Assembly (NCBI GenBank): GCA_033816765.1
Contig: CM066287.1
Span: 5,642,001 to 5,706,000 of the forward strand
Origin: Nothopassalora personata
Taxonomy: Eukaryota > Ascomycota > Dothideomycetes > Mycosphaerellales > Mycosphaerellaceae
Direction of reading: 5' to 3'
Length of the DNA stretch: 64,000 nucleotides
Shown: positions 1-8,924 of the stretch, one piece after another
Numbering within the stretch: position 1 is the stretch's first letter
Layout: the number at the start of each line of letters is the position of its first letter
The notes under the pieces: model-generated
Databases searched by the model: none
The model's input: only the letters and a program-made list of their open reading frames with translations
Told to the model about the DNA's origin: nothing
Translations under genes and position numbers: made by a program

Positions 1-339
1 CTCTGCAGCGGCATTGATGTTGCCTTGCGGACTGTTGACAACGATGACGCCGTGCTTCGTGGCTGCTTCGAGATGGACATTGTCGACACCCACACCTGCT
101 CGGGCAACGACTTTCAGCTTTTTGCCCGCTGCGATGAGCTCGGCGTTGACTTTAGTCTCAGACCGGACGATGAGGGCTTCGTAGTCTCCGATGATGTCCA
201 GCAGCTGTTCTGGTGACAGGCCTTTCTTCTCGTGGACATCCAGGGAGCCTTGTAGCAGCTTCAGGCCATCTGGCGATACCTTTTCAGGAATCAGCACCTT
301 TGGTCGAGGCCCGGCGGTGACTTCCACGTCTTCAGGCAT
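1..339 (-). CDS. D-3-phosphoglycerate dehydrogenase, N-terminal part (gene runs off the window)
   Basis: The first step of the phosphorylated serine pathway: NAD-dependent oxidation of 3-phosphoglycerate to 3-phosphohydroxypyruvate in the cytosol. The 113 visible codons start at the ATG at 339-337 and stay open to base 1. They hold the N-terminal substrate-domain signature of the 2-hydroxyacid dehydrogenase family: PKVLIPEKVSPDGLKLL near residues 14-30, then ALIVRSETKVN, then LKVVARAGVGVDNVHLEAA. The NAD-binding Rossmann core and any ACT domain lie outside. No intron is visible. The assignment is from recognised motifs; the ATG is the first in frame and follows AAAC, an acceptable fungal start context. 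Confidence 0.9.
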   Translation of the reverse strand, partial: MPEDVEVTAGPRPKVLIPEKVSPDGLKLLQGSLDVHEKKGLSPEQLLDIIGDYEALIVRSETKVNAELIAAGKKLKVVARAGVGVDNVHLEAATKHGVIVVNSPQGNINAAAE

Positions 340-602
340 GTTTTGACCAGTGCCTCGATCCAGACGTGTTGCGGTTGTATGGGAATGTTCGCCTCTCAGC
401 ACGTTGGAGAGTGAGATGGTATTTTGACGGCGAATGTTTTGCGTCGAATCCTGCCTGCTGTTGATGCCCCCGCGTCTCAGGACCCCACCACCCACCTTGC
501 ACGTACTGTAGAACTAGCTGACGGATAACCCGCGTGGCTGCATGCTGAAGTTCACACACTTTGCATCTGCAGCACCATCTCTCTGCAGACATCAGTGATA
601 TC

Positions 603-649
603 TCAGAATACGGTGGTGGTGGTGGTGGTGGTGGTGGTGGTGGTGGTGG

Positions 650-682
<33 letters not shown>

Positions 683-1238
683 TCTCCACTGGCATCTCGA
701 AGCCCACTTTCTGAAAGTCGCTGACGATGGCAGCCGCCAGCGCTTCCACTTTGTTGCGCTGTAGCTTCAACACATTCGCAGCAATCGCACTGTTGCCCGT
801 CGTGTTGTTGGACATGACGGATGCACCGTCACCCTCGTGTGGCCACGTCTGCTGGGTGCCATCTGCGCTTTCTGCTGTGATCCTCTTTTCGAAGACGACA
901 GCTCGACGTGGCGGCACACCACCTTCGAGGACCAGCAGGACTTGGTTCTGGAGCTTCCTCACGATGCTATTGCTCGTGTCTGATTCGATGGTCAGCATGT
1001 GCAACGAGCCCGTCGTTTCGTTGTCCTCGCGCATCTCGCCGTTAAAATGAGCGTCTTGGTGTTCGTGCTCCTGCCATGTCATGGCGGCTACCGCGGCGTG
1101 TTTCCTCAGGTCGTTGATGTTGGCAGGCTGACTATGAGCCAGCAAGGTGCCATTTGGCGTCATGACATACCACTGCTTGCATAGTCGATCGTCTCGGTTG
1201 TGCGAGAGCAGTGCAGTGAGTGCTTTGACGTTCAGCAT
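603..1238 (-). CDS. Roadblock/LC7-domain protein, LAMTOR2-like (EGO/Ragulator type)
   Basis: A 211-residue intronless frame. Its first 130 residues read like the fungal Roadblock/LC7 family: a start of the form MLNVKALTALL, the strand pair VMTPNGTLLAHSQP, the helix INDLRKHAAVAAMTWQEHE, then LHMLTIESDTSN and the strand LLVLEGGVPP. In this family the fold works as a small scaffold of the vacuolar/lysosomal Rag GTPase adaptor that feeds TORC1; that role is inferred from fold only. The last about 25 residues are runs of Ser then Thr encoded by a trinucleotide microsatellite and end in VF-stop. The segment after residue 130 has no recognised domain. Divergent promoter space of about 220 bp separates it from fmp52. 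Confidence 0.6.
612..680. repeat. Compound microsatellite (GGT)13(GCT)10
   Basis: On the plus strand 13 uninterrupted GGT units (612-650) are followed by 10 uninterrupted GCT units (651-680). Read on the minus strand within the Roadblock gene they give a Ser run followed by a Thr run at the C-terminus. Perfect units suggest active slippage and length polymorphism. Confidence 0.95.
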
Positions 1239-1460
1239 GTTGTAGATGTGTATACTCGTTGAATGGGAGAACGCTTGAAAGTCCTCGTGCAGTAATCGAC
1301 CAAATCGTGGTCGTGTTCAATATAGATGGAAATGTACTAACGTAGCCAATGGCCGGGAATAGTTCTACCGTGGACGAGGAGATGCCTCCTCAGCTTGGAA
1401 TCCTTCACCACAGCAACGAATTGACTTTTGCACCGCTCGACTCGATCAAAGTTCGCAGCC

Positions 1461-2224
1461 ATGGCCACCACGGTAGCATTGGTTGGAGCGACAGGCTTGG
1501 TGGTTGGTTACATCGACCTCGCCTGGCTGTGCCTCCACCAGACATGAAAGCTGAGCAGAATACGCAGGGCGGCAACATCTTCAACACCCTGAAGCGCTCG
1601 GACAAGGTCGACAAGGTCTATACCTTCTCGCGCAAAGAGCTAGCAGCCGACGCCAAGGTCACGGCGATCGTGTCGCAAGACAGCACAGCATGGCCCGCGC
1701 AGTTCCCAACCCGCAGCGACATCTTGTTCTCCGCCCTCGGCACGACACGCGCAAAGGCCGGCGGCTTGGAGAATCAGGTCAAGCTCGATCGCGACTTCAA
1801 CATCGAGCTCGCGAAAGCGGCGCGGGCGGCGGGGACGAAGGTCTATGTGCTCATCTCATCGTCCGGCGCCAGCAGCTCGAGTCCGTTTGCCTACCCGAGG
1901 ATGAAGGGGGAGCTCGAGGATGCCGTGAGCGCCATCGACTTCGACCATGTCGTGCTCGTCAGGCCTGGCTTGATTGCAGGAACACGAGAAGAGGCGCGCT
2001 CCGGACTCAACGGAACGGCCGAGCTGGGGCTCAGGAAGTTTGCAGCACTGTTGGGGAGCATCAGCAACGGCTTGAAAGACTTCTGGGCGCAAGATGCGGA
2101 TGTGATCGCCAAGGCCGCTATTCATGCCGGGCTGGACGCGCTGCACGGTGAGCAGAAAGAGAAGGTCCGGATCGTGGGACAGGCAGACATTGTGAGGTTG
2201 GGCAGGACGGAGTGGAAGGTATGA
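1461..2224 (+). CDS. fmp52: Fmp52-like mitochondrial NAD(P)-binding protein, two exons
   Basis: Exon 1 is 1461-1502, intron 1503-1567 (65 bp, GTTGGT at the donor, CAG at the acceptor), exon 2 1568-2224; the product is 232 residues, the usual length for Fmp52. Splicing restores the Rossmann glycine loop: exon 1 ends VALVGATGLV and exon 2 continues GGNIFNTL, giving GxxGxxG. Exon 2 holds VYTFSRKEL, ILFSALGTTRAKAGG, the VYVLISSSGAS strand, the Y-x3-K pair in FAYPRMKGELE, and VLVRPGLIAGTREE, all typical of the atypical short-chain dehydrogenase (HTATIP2/Fmp52) group. Fmp52 is an outer mitochondrial membrane protein in yeast; its substrate is unknown. An ATG at 1349 opens a longer frame through the intron but lacks the glycine loop, so I prefer the 1461 start. 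Confidence 0.87.
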
Positions 2225-2340
2225 AGAGACACACGTGGAAATGATACCCATGGGATATTAGAAGCTGTATTATGGTATGAGAAGACGTCAGTTGCAGGAA
2301 AACTTGCATCAATCGACAGTGATCAGCCCATCAGCGATCG

Positions 2341-2855
2341 TGGATGTGGCTACACATCATCTGGGTGGTCTTGACTTTTATGGTCTGCGCTGTGCTCGTC
2401 TTCTTCCTGCCGAACTCGCGCTGGTCGATGCCGAGTGGCTCAACACCGAGGAGAGAATCCACACGATCGATGGAATTCGGGACACACATGCTGGTGATTC
2501 TAACTCGGTCGTGAAGTGGGGACAGGTGAAGGAAGCATTTACGGATCCCAGGAGTTGGTTGTTCATGTGGGTTGATCAGAGCTCCGTCTGTGACCACGGC
2601 TCATACTGTCTAAGCGTTCACATGTTCTTCAACGAGCTGCCTAACGACACTTCTCAGCACCTACCGCGTGTCGTCGTTGGATTCGGGTTCACGCCCGTTG
2701 AAAGCGCTCTGTTCAACATCGCTAAGCTGCTTTGGGGTTCTTTCTTGATCTGGGTCACGGCGTGCATGATCCATACTACTGAGCTTCGCGTGGGATGGAC
2801 CTGTGCTATCTCTTACATCCCGTGCTTTGTTGGTGATCCCTCATGGTGGGTATAG
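2341..2855 (+). pseudogene. Relic of an MFS transporter, allantoate permease (ACS/Dal5) type
   Basis: The sequence codes for the central loop and later helices of an anion:cation symporter-family permease, but in two frames. From 2341 one frame gives a transmembrane helix ending VFFLPNS; at about 2418 a one-base loss shifts to the next frame, ALVDAEWLNTEERI, the family's loop after helix 6. It continues with VKWGQVKEAFTDPRSWLF, FFNELPND, GFGFTPVESALFNI and RVGWTCAISYIPCFVG. A 48-bp segment (2567-2614, GTGGGT to TAAG) looks like a retained intron because removing it joins WLF directly to VHMFFNEL. The N-terminal half and the last helices are missing. Probably a dead, truncated copy; a spliced gene with a sequencing error is less likely. 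Confidence 0.65.
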
Positions 2856-2973
2856 TCCCTGGAAACCCGGCGGTGGACCTGATACTAACAATCTTCTCCC
2901 TGTTCATTACTCTAATCCCATCGCGACATAGTTCCAATCCACATCGCAACCAGAATGCTGTGCGTTTCATGCG

Positions 2974-4066
2974 CTACTTCACGCCATACTTCTGGCGAAG
3001 CTCCATGAACTTCTTAAGCGACGCCTCGGTAGCCTTGCCAATAACTTCGATCTTGGTGTCGAAGTTGCAGCTGTCGGTCTTGGTGAACTGGATAACTGAA
3101 AGCGGATCCAGCTTGAGGTTCCTGTCTTTCATGTCCTTGATCACGATAGGCGGATGGTGATTCTGCTTCTTGTAGTCGGCCTCCTTGATGTGCTTCGGGA
3201 TGACACCCACGTGCTCCTTCTGCAGCTCCGGGCTCCTGTTGCTGATACCCTTGCCGTTGTTCGTGTGCATGGGGCACTCGTTCCACGAAGCCTCATGGAT
3301 GTCGATGATCATGGCGTAGCCAAACTTTTCGAAGATCCTGTGGCCGTTGGGGGCGTCGAAAACCCACATGTTCTTCGATTCGTCGCTTTTGGCGTTTGGA
3401 TCGTAGCAAATGCCGGTATACCAGTGCTTGATGAAGGTGCCCAGAGAACTTTTTAGCCCTCGTCCAGGATAACAAGAAGGGTGTCCGACTGACCGGTTTG
3501 AGGGTGTTGGCATCGATGCCGAATGAGATGTGTGCGCCCCCAAAGGTGCGTTTAGTTTTGCCAGTCTTACCATTAATCTGGCCAGCCTTGCCAGGACGGG
3601 GGTATCTAGACTTCATTGTGCCATTCCTACAACCATGTTGCGGTAGGATCTCTGCTAGATCGGTGAACTGGACATCGTTGCCAGCAATCCTGATATTGCC
3701 ATACATATCAAGGCGGTAGACCGGCTTGAGTTCGTGGCTGCAGCCTTTCTCCTCCTTTGTTTGTCTCATCCAGGGAGCTCCACCATCGTCCTCTGGAGGA
3801 AGTGTAGTGTCGGAGTTCGCTTGGGGTTTTGATGGAGGTCGTGATACAGCTGAGGCAGTGGGATCTGTAAGACTGTGGCCCAAATCGTTTCCTACATTTT
3901 GTCGAGAACCAGAATCCTCGTCGTCCTCCTCAGCCACTTCTTGTATCAGGTCTTCATTGCCAATACCGAGGATTTTAGAAGCCTGAGAAAACGTGAATTT
4001 TGGCATCGAAGAGGTGGTGGTTTGTGGTGTGGCTACTGCCTTCGTCTTGTTGACCATTCGAGACAT
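2974..4066 (-). CDS. Conserved-looking protein of unknown function, split by a one-base frameshift
   Basis: Two overlapping frames read as one protein. The N-terminal frame starts at ATG 4066, has an acidic low-complexity stretch (EVAEEDDEDSGS), then a compact part with VYRLDMYGNIRIAGNDVQF and FGGAHISFGIDANTLKPV. The sense then jumps to the other frame (TFIKHWYTGICYDP, MWVFDAPNGHRIFEKFGYAM, KIEVIGKATEASLKKF) and ends at 2974. The switch falls at a run of five T (3450-3454; A5 in the coding strand), so a sequencing error or recent indel is likelier than an intron: I found no GT-AG pair that fixes the phase. The joined protein would be about 360 residues. No signal peptide, membrane helix or known domain is recognised. 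Confidence 0.5.
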
Positions 4067-4512
4067 ACTGATCGTCGCTTGGTCTCGCGATGCGGTTGTC
4101 GGTCCTCTCGGATGATGGAAAAGTGGCCAGCATGCTGAACATGCTTCTGTGCATCATGAATAACACACACGTGCATGAGCCGACACCTCTTCGCGTACTC
4201 GGTGAATGCTTCGGTCGAGCAAGTGTCTGCAGTTTTCATTAGTTCCATTGTCATTGTTGAGCTTGAGTGAATCGTACCCTGCTTTCTTCACCACAATTCA
4301 TTGTGTTGTGTTTGTGCTTGACTACGACACGTGGTTGGCAAACATCATAAATAACCAGCGCCTTTTCCGTTCCTTCATCTTGCGAGTAATCAATACTGCA
4401 ATACACCAGAATTCGCCCTGACCAGTCCAACCGCTCCGACATTCAGCAAGCACGTACTTCAACAGCCATACAACCGCTCCCGAGAAGGTCGATTGGATAC
4501 CCATTGACCAAG
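4067..4512. other. Intergenic region between divergent genes
   Basis: The 446 bp between the start of the minus-strand unknown gene and the start of the plus-strand coiled-coil gene show no frame or repeat I can support. They presumably contain both promoters and 5' untranslated regions. A TATA-like ATAAATAA lies near 4348. No RIP signature is visible here. Confidence 0.4.
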
Positions 4513-5850
4513 ATGCGTCCGTTCAAACAGATTGCCAGGGCAACATTGCGCTTCACACACCTTGACAGGTTGTTTCGCACAGCTGAGGATCCAACACAAG
4601 TCACTGAGCACAAGACTCTGAGCACGTTCGTGCTTAGAAATCGGCGTCGAAAGGATCATCGGTCAAATCTGGACGCTGATCTCGCACTGATCCCAGACGA
4701 CCTCTCGAGGCTGACATCGTGGTTCATCAATGCCAGGGAGATCAGAAGCGAGGAGTTGCAATGGATTGCCAAGGTTGACATGGTAGAACACGAACTTGAG
4801 CGCCTGGCTCGCGTTGCCTCTAAGCTCAGACGACATTTGATGAATAGCGACTGCGGCGAAGTCGACGTTTCGGACCATGAGCACGATGCCTTAAGGCGTG
4901 AGCTGGCTGCTTCCCAAGCGAAGTTGGAGCGGCTTGAAGAGCTTAGAGCGCAGTGGATCGAAGAGCTTGAGTCAATTCGTGACCATCAGCGACAGATCCA
5001 GCTTTTAGTCCTAACTGTGTTGCAGAATTCCTTTCTCCGCCAAGGCCGTCTCCAGTACAACGAGAGTCCATCGATTACAATGCCAGACTTCGACGCAATC
5101 CTGCCAGCCGATCATTCCAGAGAACATAACACGATTGAGCGAGAGGACAATCGGCTATCCCGAGTGAGCTCAACAACGACGACAGTAGCTACTCGGAGGA
5201 GCAAGTCCTCCACCGCTTCGGCGCAGACAGTGCTCCAGGCAGAGGCGGAAGTGGACGAAAAGGCGGAATTGCAGGATACCTTCAGCACACTCAAAGGCTA
5301 CCTTGACATGGCGGAACAAGATCTCGAGTACAGAGATATACGCCAGGATCGAGAAAGAAGAGAGTATCACAAAGCGCGTGCTGTTGGGGAGGACGTGCCA
5401 GATCTCCTGACCTTTGACCTCGAGCAATTCCTGGAGACTCAGCGACTGACACAGGCAGTAGCTGAAGCGGAAGCGGACCTGGCGGAAGCCAAGAGCAAAG
5501 CTTTAGCGGCCGGAGCCAACATCAACTCGGATATCGACTCGGACTTTGTGTTCGATCCAGATGACGGCGATCGAGCGAGTGCAGCTGACGATGATGATGC
5601 TGGCTTGGTCGAGCCTTCGGTGATACCGGCCTGGGTTGACAAGTTACCAGAGGTTCAACCAGACGTTGCAGAGGAGACAGCCCGGCAAGTCGACGTCGAT
5701 GATTGGGACGCGAGGTCTGTTGAGATCCACGACAGCTGGAGCATGCGAGCTGAAGGACCCGAGAAGAGAAGAATCGAGAGGTGGCGGCATCTGCTCTCGA
5801 AGTCGCTCGAGCGAGCAGTACAGTCGATGAGTACTGATCAAATCAAGTAG
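4513..5850 (+). CDS. Coiled-coil protein of unknown function
   Basis: A single 445-codon frame beginning at ATG 4513 (MRPFKQIARATLRF; the open frame extends only a few codons upstream without an ATG). It is strongly helical and charged: a coiled coil around residues 75-170 rich in Glu/Arg/Leu (ELERLARVASKLRRH, ASQAKLERLEELRAQWIEEL), a Ser/Thr-rich linker (SRVSSTTTTVATRRSKSSTAS), a second helical stretch (LAEAKSKALAAGANI) and an acidic stretch (DSDFVFDPDDGDRASAADDDDAG). It ends in a basic helix. No signal peptide or catalytic motif. Codon use is ordinary and there is no RIP mark, so it looks like a functional gene, probably lineage-restricted. Function is not recognised. Confidence 0.75.
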   Translation: MRPFKQIARATLRFTHLDRLFRTAEDPTQVTEHKTLSTFVLRNRRRKDHRSNLDADLALIPDDLSRLTSWFINAREIRSEELQWIAKVDMVEHELERLARVASKLRRHLMNSDCGEVDVSDHEHDALRRELAASQAKLERLEELRAQWIEELESIRDHQRQIQLLVLTVLQNSFLRQGRLQYNESPSITMPDFDAILPADHSREHNTIEREDNRLSRVSSTTTTVATRRSKSSTASAQTVLQAEAEVDEKAELQDTFSTLKGYLDMAEQDLEYRDIRQDRERREYHKARAVGEDVPDLLTFDLEQFLETQRLTQAVAEAEADLAEAKSKALAAGANINSDIDSDFVFDPDDGDRASAADDDDAGLVEPSVIPAWVDKLPEVQPDVAEETARQVDVDDWDARSVEIHDSWSMRAEGPEKRRIERWRHLLSKSLERAVQSMSTDQIK

Positions 5851-5924
5851 GCCCAGTATAAATCTTCACTCATCCCGTTGATAACAGTCTCCTTCACCAG
5901 CAGCCACTTGCCACTCCGTTCGCA

Positions 5925-6265
5925 TTACTCAAACACGGAGACATATTTCCGACCTATGTCCCCTGGAGCGTCTGGACCGCCACTAGGTTCAGCATTGACA
6001 TAGACTTCCGCGTAGCCTGCTTCCTGGCAGAGGTTTGTGGTGAGGCTCAAGATGGTGAGTCGAAAGCCAGGGGTTTTCTCGACTGTACGATGTAGCATCT
6101 CTATGGTTCCAGCCTTGCCGAAATCTGTCGCTCCCATTACAATGGCATTGATGCACTGAAGTGATTCGGAATACACGTCCAGGGACAGCGATCAATGTCG
6201 AAGTCGCGCCTCACAATGGCTGCCATGCCTGCTCGCGTGATGTCTTCAAGGTGGGCAGTGCTCAT
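5925..6265 (-). pseudogene. Broken gene of unknown function at the repeat boundary
   Basis: From ATG 6265 one frame reads MSTAHLEDITRAGMAAIVRR and stays open for about 42 codons. A different frame then carries the clearly protein-like stretch INAIVMGATDFGKAGTIEML, TVEKTPGFRLTI and EAGYAEVYVNAEPSG and stops at 5925. The two frames do not join through any intron of reasonable size, so I read this as a frameshifted or truncated gene. It lies only about 125 bp from the RIP-mutated repeat block. I do not recognise the family. Confidence 0.4.
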
Positions 6266-6389
6266 GTCCGCCTAATGGACAAGACATTAGCGGTTACGAC
6301 AAGCGGATACGCCTTGGAAGACGCGGAAAGACACGGTCAAGTTACCTCAGTAAACTCAGACTCGCCGCAGGAATTGGCTTTGGCTTCGC

Positions 6390-6405
6390 CTAGCGCACGC
6401 GCTAG
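6390..6405. repeat. Short inverted repeat at the edge of the RIP-mutated block
   Basis: CTAGCGC and GCGCTAG, separated by two bases, form an inverted repeat where unique sequence gives way to TpA-rich repeat DNA. It may be the end of a DNA transposon, but no partner terminal repeat was found. Confidence 0.35.
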
Positions 6406-6933
6406 GCTCGCTTAAGCTCGCTTTAGCTCCGTTAAGCACGATTCTGCACCGTTTAGCCAATTAGAGGGCTAGGAGTGCTAATTCGAGTAGCGAGTCTAAG
6501 ACTAAATAGGGCTATTTTAGTATATACGAATTTAGCCCTATATATAAATAAGTACTATTATATTCGAAGGCATATATCTCTATTACTACGTTACTCTATT
6601 GCCTTAATAACTACTACATTCGATAGCGTATACTTGGCGCTTTTAATTAAATTAACAATAGCGTCTACTACCTATTAGAACGTTCTATAATTACCGTCCG
6701 CGCGACACTACTCCTTATTATACGTATTCGAAGACGTAGAGTTAGAAGGATTATCCGAGGGCTACTCCGACGTTAATATTAACCCTCTAGATAGCGATAA
6801 AGAGAAGGATTATATCGGATTCCCTCTAAGTATACTAGTATAAAAGGGTACTAACCCGTTAAGACCCGTATAGATAGTAGTAAATAGAGTGTTGAAAATA
6901 CGGTATATACTACGCTCTTACGCGTATACCGAT
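6406..6933. other. Unassigned RIP-mutated repeat, host of T copy 0
   Basis: TpA-rich sequence between the unique genes and the first LTR. A plus-strand stretch from about 6738 (DVELEGLSEGYSDVNINPL, then NRVLKIRYILRSYAYTD) reads like coding sequence with RIP stops and is cut at 6933 by the T LTR. I cannot assign a family; a DNA transposon is possible given the inverted repeat at 6390. Confidence 0.3.
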
Positions 6934-7131
6934 TATAAGGGTAGCCTATAGCTAATCCTTATATGTAATACGGCTATACCCGGCTTAGTATACCGTACGT
7001 AACGCGTATACGTATACTAGGAGATGCGTATAGCGTCTATAGAAGAAAGTAAGCTTTAGTTTATCTACGATTAGAAGATCGTAGGCGTACTATATATTAC
7101 GATATCCCCTTATAGCCTTACGGTCCTTATA
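6934..7131 (+). mobile_element. LTR of Gypsy family T, copy 0 (5' LTR, sense orientation)
   Basis: 198 bp with ends TATAAGGG and CCTTATA (from TGTAAGG and CCTTACA). It is the reverse complement of the 198-bp LTR at 20032-20229, sharing stretches such as CGACCTACTAGTCG-like sequence and the distinctive CTTACGGTCCTTATA end. T gag follows immediately downstream in the same orientation, which makes this a 5' LTR. The flank CCGAT (6929-6933) is the likely left target duplication; its partner was not found. Confidence 0.75.
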
Positions 7132-7534
7132 GTTCTAAAGCTTCCTCTCGTTATAATCTATATACGCTATAGAGCCTAATCGTAACGTATACAATAGCGA
7201 GTCGCCTACGCCCCCCTAAGCCCTAGAGTATAGTAGTAGGCGCGTTATGTAGCCTTAGTTACGAGAAGAGAGGCCTTACGGGCTAAGATTAAAGAGTAAG
7301 AGATATAGCGGGAGATCGAGCGGCTAGAGATCCTACGCGCTATAAGCGTACAGCCTCTAGAGTATATAGGAGGGAGGAGAGAAGATTACCTCCCTACTAT
7401 AACCCCTACCTCTATCTCTATAACTACTAACGATAATATTATAGTACGAGGCGCGGCCGTAGCGTATACGACGCGACCGCATCTAAAAGAGCCGACGCCT
7501 TTTAGAGGGAATTCGATAAGGAAGGTAAGGGTAT

Positions 7535-8231
7535 TGTTAGGTTTAGTATAACCTAATAATATTATAAGTTAAGAAGATAAGCTTAATCGGGTTTATTCTC
7601 GGGCCGATAGGAAGTTAAGGGAGAGTAATAAAGCAGTAGCTATCTTATCTCGTAGAGACTAAGTAGTAGTAAGGTAGAGGTTATATTACAGTGTATTCTA
7701 AACAGTAATATTAAACAGTAAGTTAAACGTATTAAAACCATAAGGGATTCTTAGCGTTCCTAAATATAAAGGTGTTAGGTTTAGTATAACCTAATAATAT
7801 TACAAGTTAAGAAGACAAGCTCAATCGGGTTTGTTCTCGGGCCGATAGGAAGTTAAGGGAGAGTGATAAAGCAGTAGCTGTCTTGTCTTATAAAGACTAA
7901 GTAGCAGTAAGGCAGAGGTTAGGTTATAGTGTATTCTAAACAGTAATATTGAATAGTGAGTTAAACGCCTCTAAACTATAAGGGTTTTTTAGCGTTCCTA
8001 AATACAAAGGAGACATTGCTAGTCTTAGTCTTAATCACTCAATCGCTAGTAAGCGAGTGATCTCGAATCACTAAGTCGCTAGTAAGCGAGTAATCTCGAA
8101 TCACTAAGTCGCTAGTAAGCGAGTAATCTCGAATTACTAAGTCGCTAGTAAGCGAGTAATCTCGTGCGGCGCACGTAATCTCTATAGCTAATAGTTAGGC
8201 GTGCCGTCGTAGCCTAATCCGAACCGTAACA
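7535..8231 (-). repeat. Left (3') LTR region of A: truncated unit plus a second full unit
   Basis: Two copies of the same LTR start (TGTTAGGTTTAGTATAACC) lie at 7535 and about 7771. The first breaks off after about 235 bp, just past a GCGTTCCTAAATATAAAGG core; the second runs to CCGTAACA at 8231. The two copies differ mostly by C-to-T and G-to-A changes (for example GACAAGCTCAATC against GATAAGCTTAATC), so the first is more heavily RIP-mutated. Confidence 0.65.
8035..8165. repeat. 33-bp tandem repeat in the A LTR, about four copies
   Basis: Unit of about 33 bp with the core GTCGCTAGTAAGCGAGTAATC, repeated about four times. Each unit contains the short inverted repeat CGCTAGTAAGCG. Copies also occur in the right LTR at about 15357-15460. 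Its position in the LTR fits a promoter/enhancer-type repeat. Confidence 0.8.
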
Positions 8232-8308
8232 CTATCCCCCTTCTAGCTTAGCTTCGTCCCGAAGCTTGTATAAGATAACACGATGTCCCCTCTTCGTAGC
8301 CTATAACG

Positions 8309-8491
8309 ATGTCTTCTTCTTCTTCTAAAAATCGTCTCCGGCTCGCTAAGGAAATTAACGAACACGGTCGTCTAGTAGATCTCGCGTGTAACTATTGCTT
8401 TTTTAACGGGTTGTCCTATGTCGCTATAGAAGGCAACTTTCGGCTTCGGTGTTCGGAGTGTGTTCGTCGCGGGCGTAAGTATGTAAACTAG
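8309..8491 (+). pseudogene. Antisense accessory ORF of element A, N-terminal fragment
   Basis: Sixty codons remain open: a start MSSSSSKNRLRLAKE, then LACNYCF and LRCSECVRRGRKYVN, i.e. a C-x2-C ... C-x2-C arrangement. I recognise this start as a frequent companion protein of fungal LTR elements; its biochemical role is not known. It ends where a new LTR begins (8495), so it is cut by insertion or recombination. The lack of RIP stops is unusual in this block. Confidence 0.6.
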
Positions 8492-8494
8492 TAT

Positions 8495-8847
8495 TATGTC
8501 TCGTTCTAGGGCTAGTCTTAAAGGAGAGATAAGTTAAGTCACGTAGCGGTATTCTTTAGAGAGGCTAAAGTAAGCTAAGCGAAGATGAATAATTGGAATA
8601 AGAGTTATATTCCAATTAGTGAGATAGCAACATAAGTTAAACGCATTAGAACTATAAGGGTTTCTAGCGTTCCTAAATACAAAGGAGATTCGTAGATCTC
8701 GGTAATTAGTCTAATCATTCTAAGCATAAGCAGTCTACTTAGTCTAAGCATAAGCAGTCTAATCGCTCTAAGTCTAAGCGCTTAGGTAGGATAAGTCACG
8801 TGTCCGTCTTGTCGTTATAATTCTAGGGTCTATAGGAATCATTCCGT
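8495..8847 (-). repeat. LTR variant B of family A
   Basis: Bounded by a TGTTATG-like start (8493-8499, one RIP change) and CCGTAACA (8847). Its reverse complement matches the end of the A' LTR at 49745-50151 (CTTTAAGACTAGCCCTAGAACGAGACATAACA region). It shares the core GTTCCTAAATACAAAGGAG with the other A LTRs and its right half with 15460-15628. Confidence 0.65.
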
Positions 8848-8924
8848 AACACTATCCCCCTCTTAGCTTAGCTTCGTCCCGAAGCTTCTTAAGCCGTTAT
8901 CGTTTCTTATAGTAATGGTTAACT

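Noticed and set aside
1349..1460. Upstream ATG at 1349 giving a 291-residue version of Fmp52
   Set aside because: That frame reads through the intron and lacks the Rossmann glycine loop; the spliced start at 1461 restores GATGLVGG and the family length.
8035..8165. CRISPR-like array
   Set aside because: The repeats are contiguous with no unique spacers, lie in an LTR, and the genome is eukaryotic.
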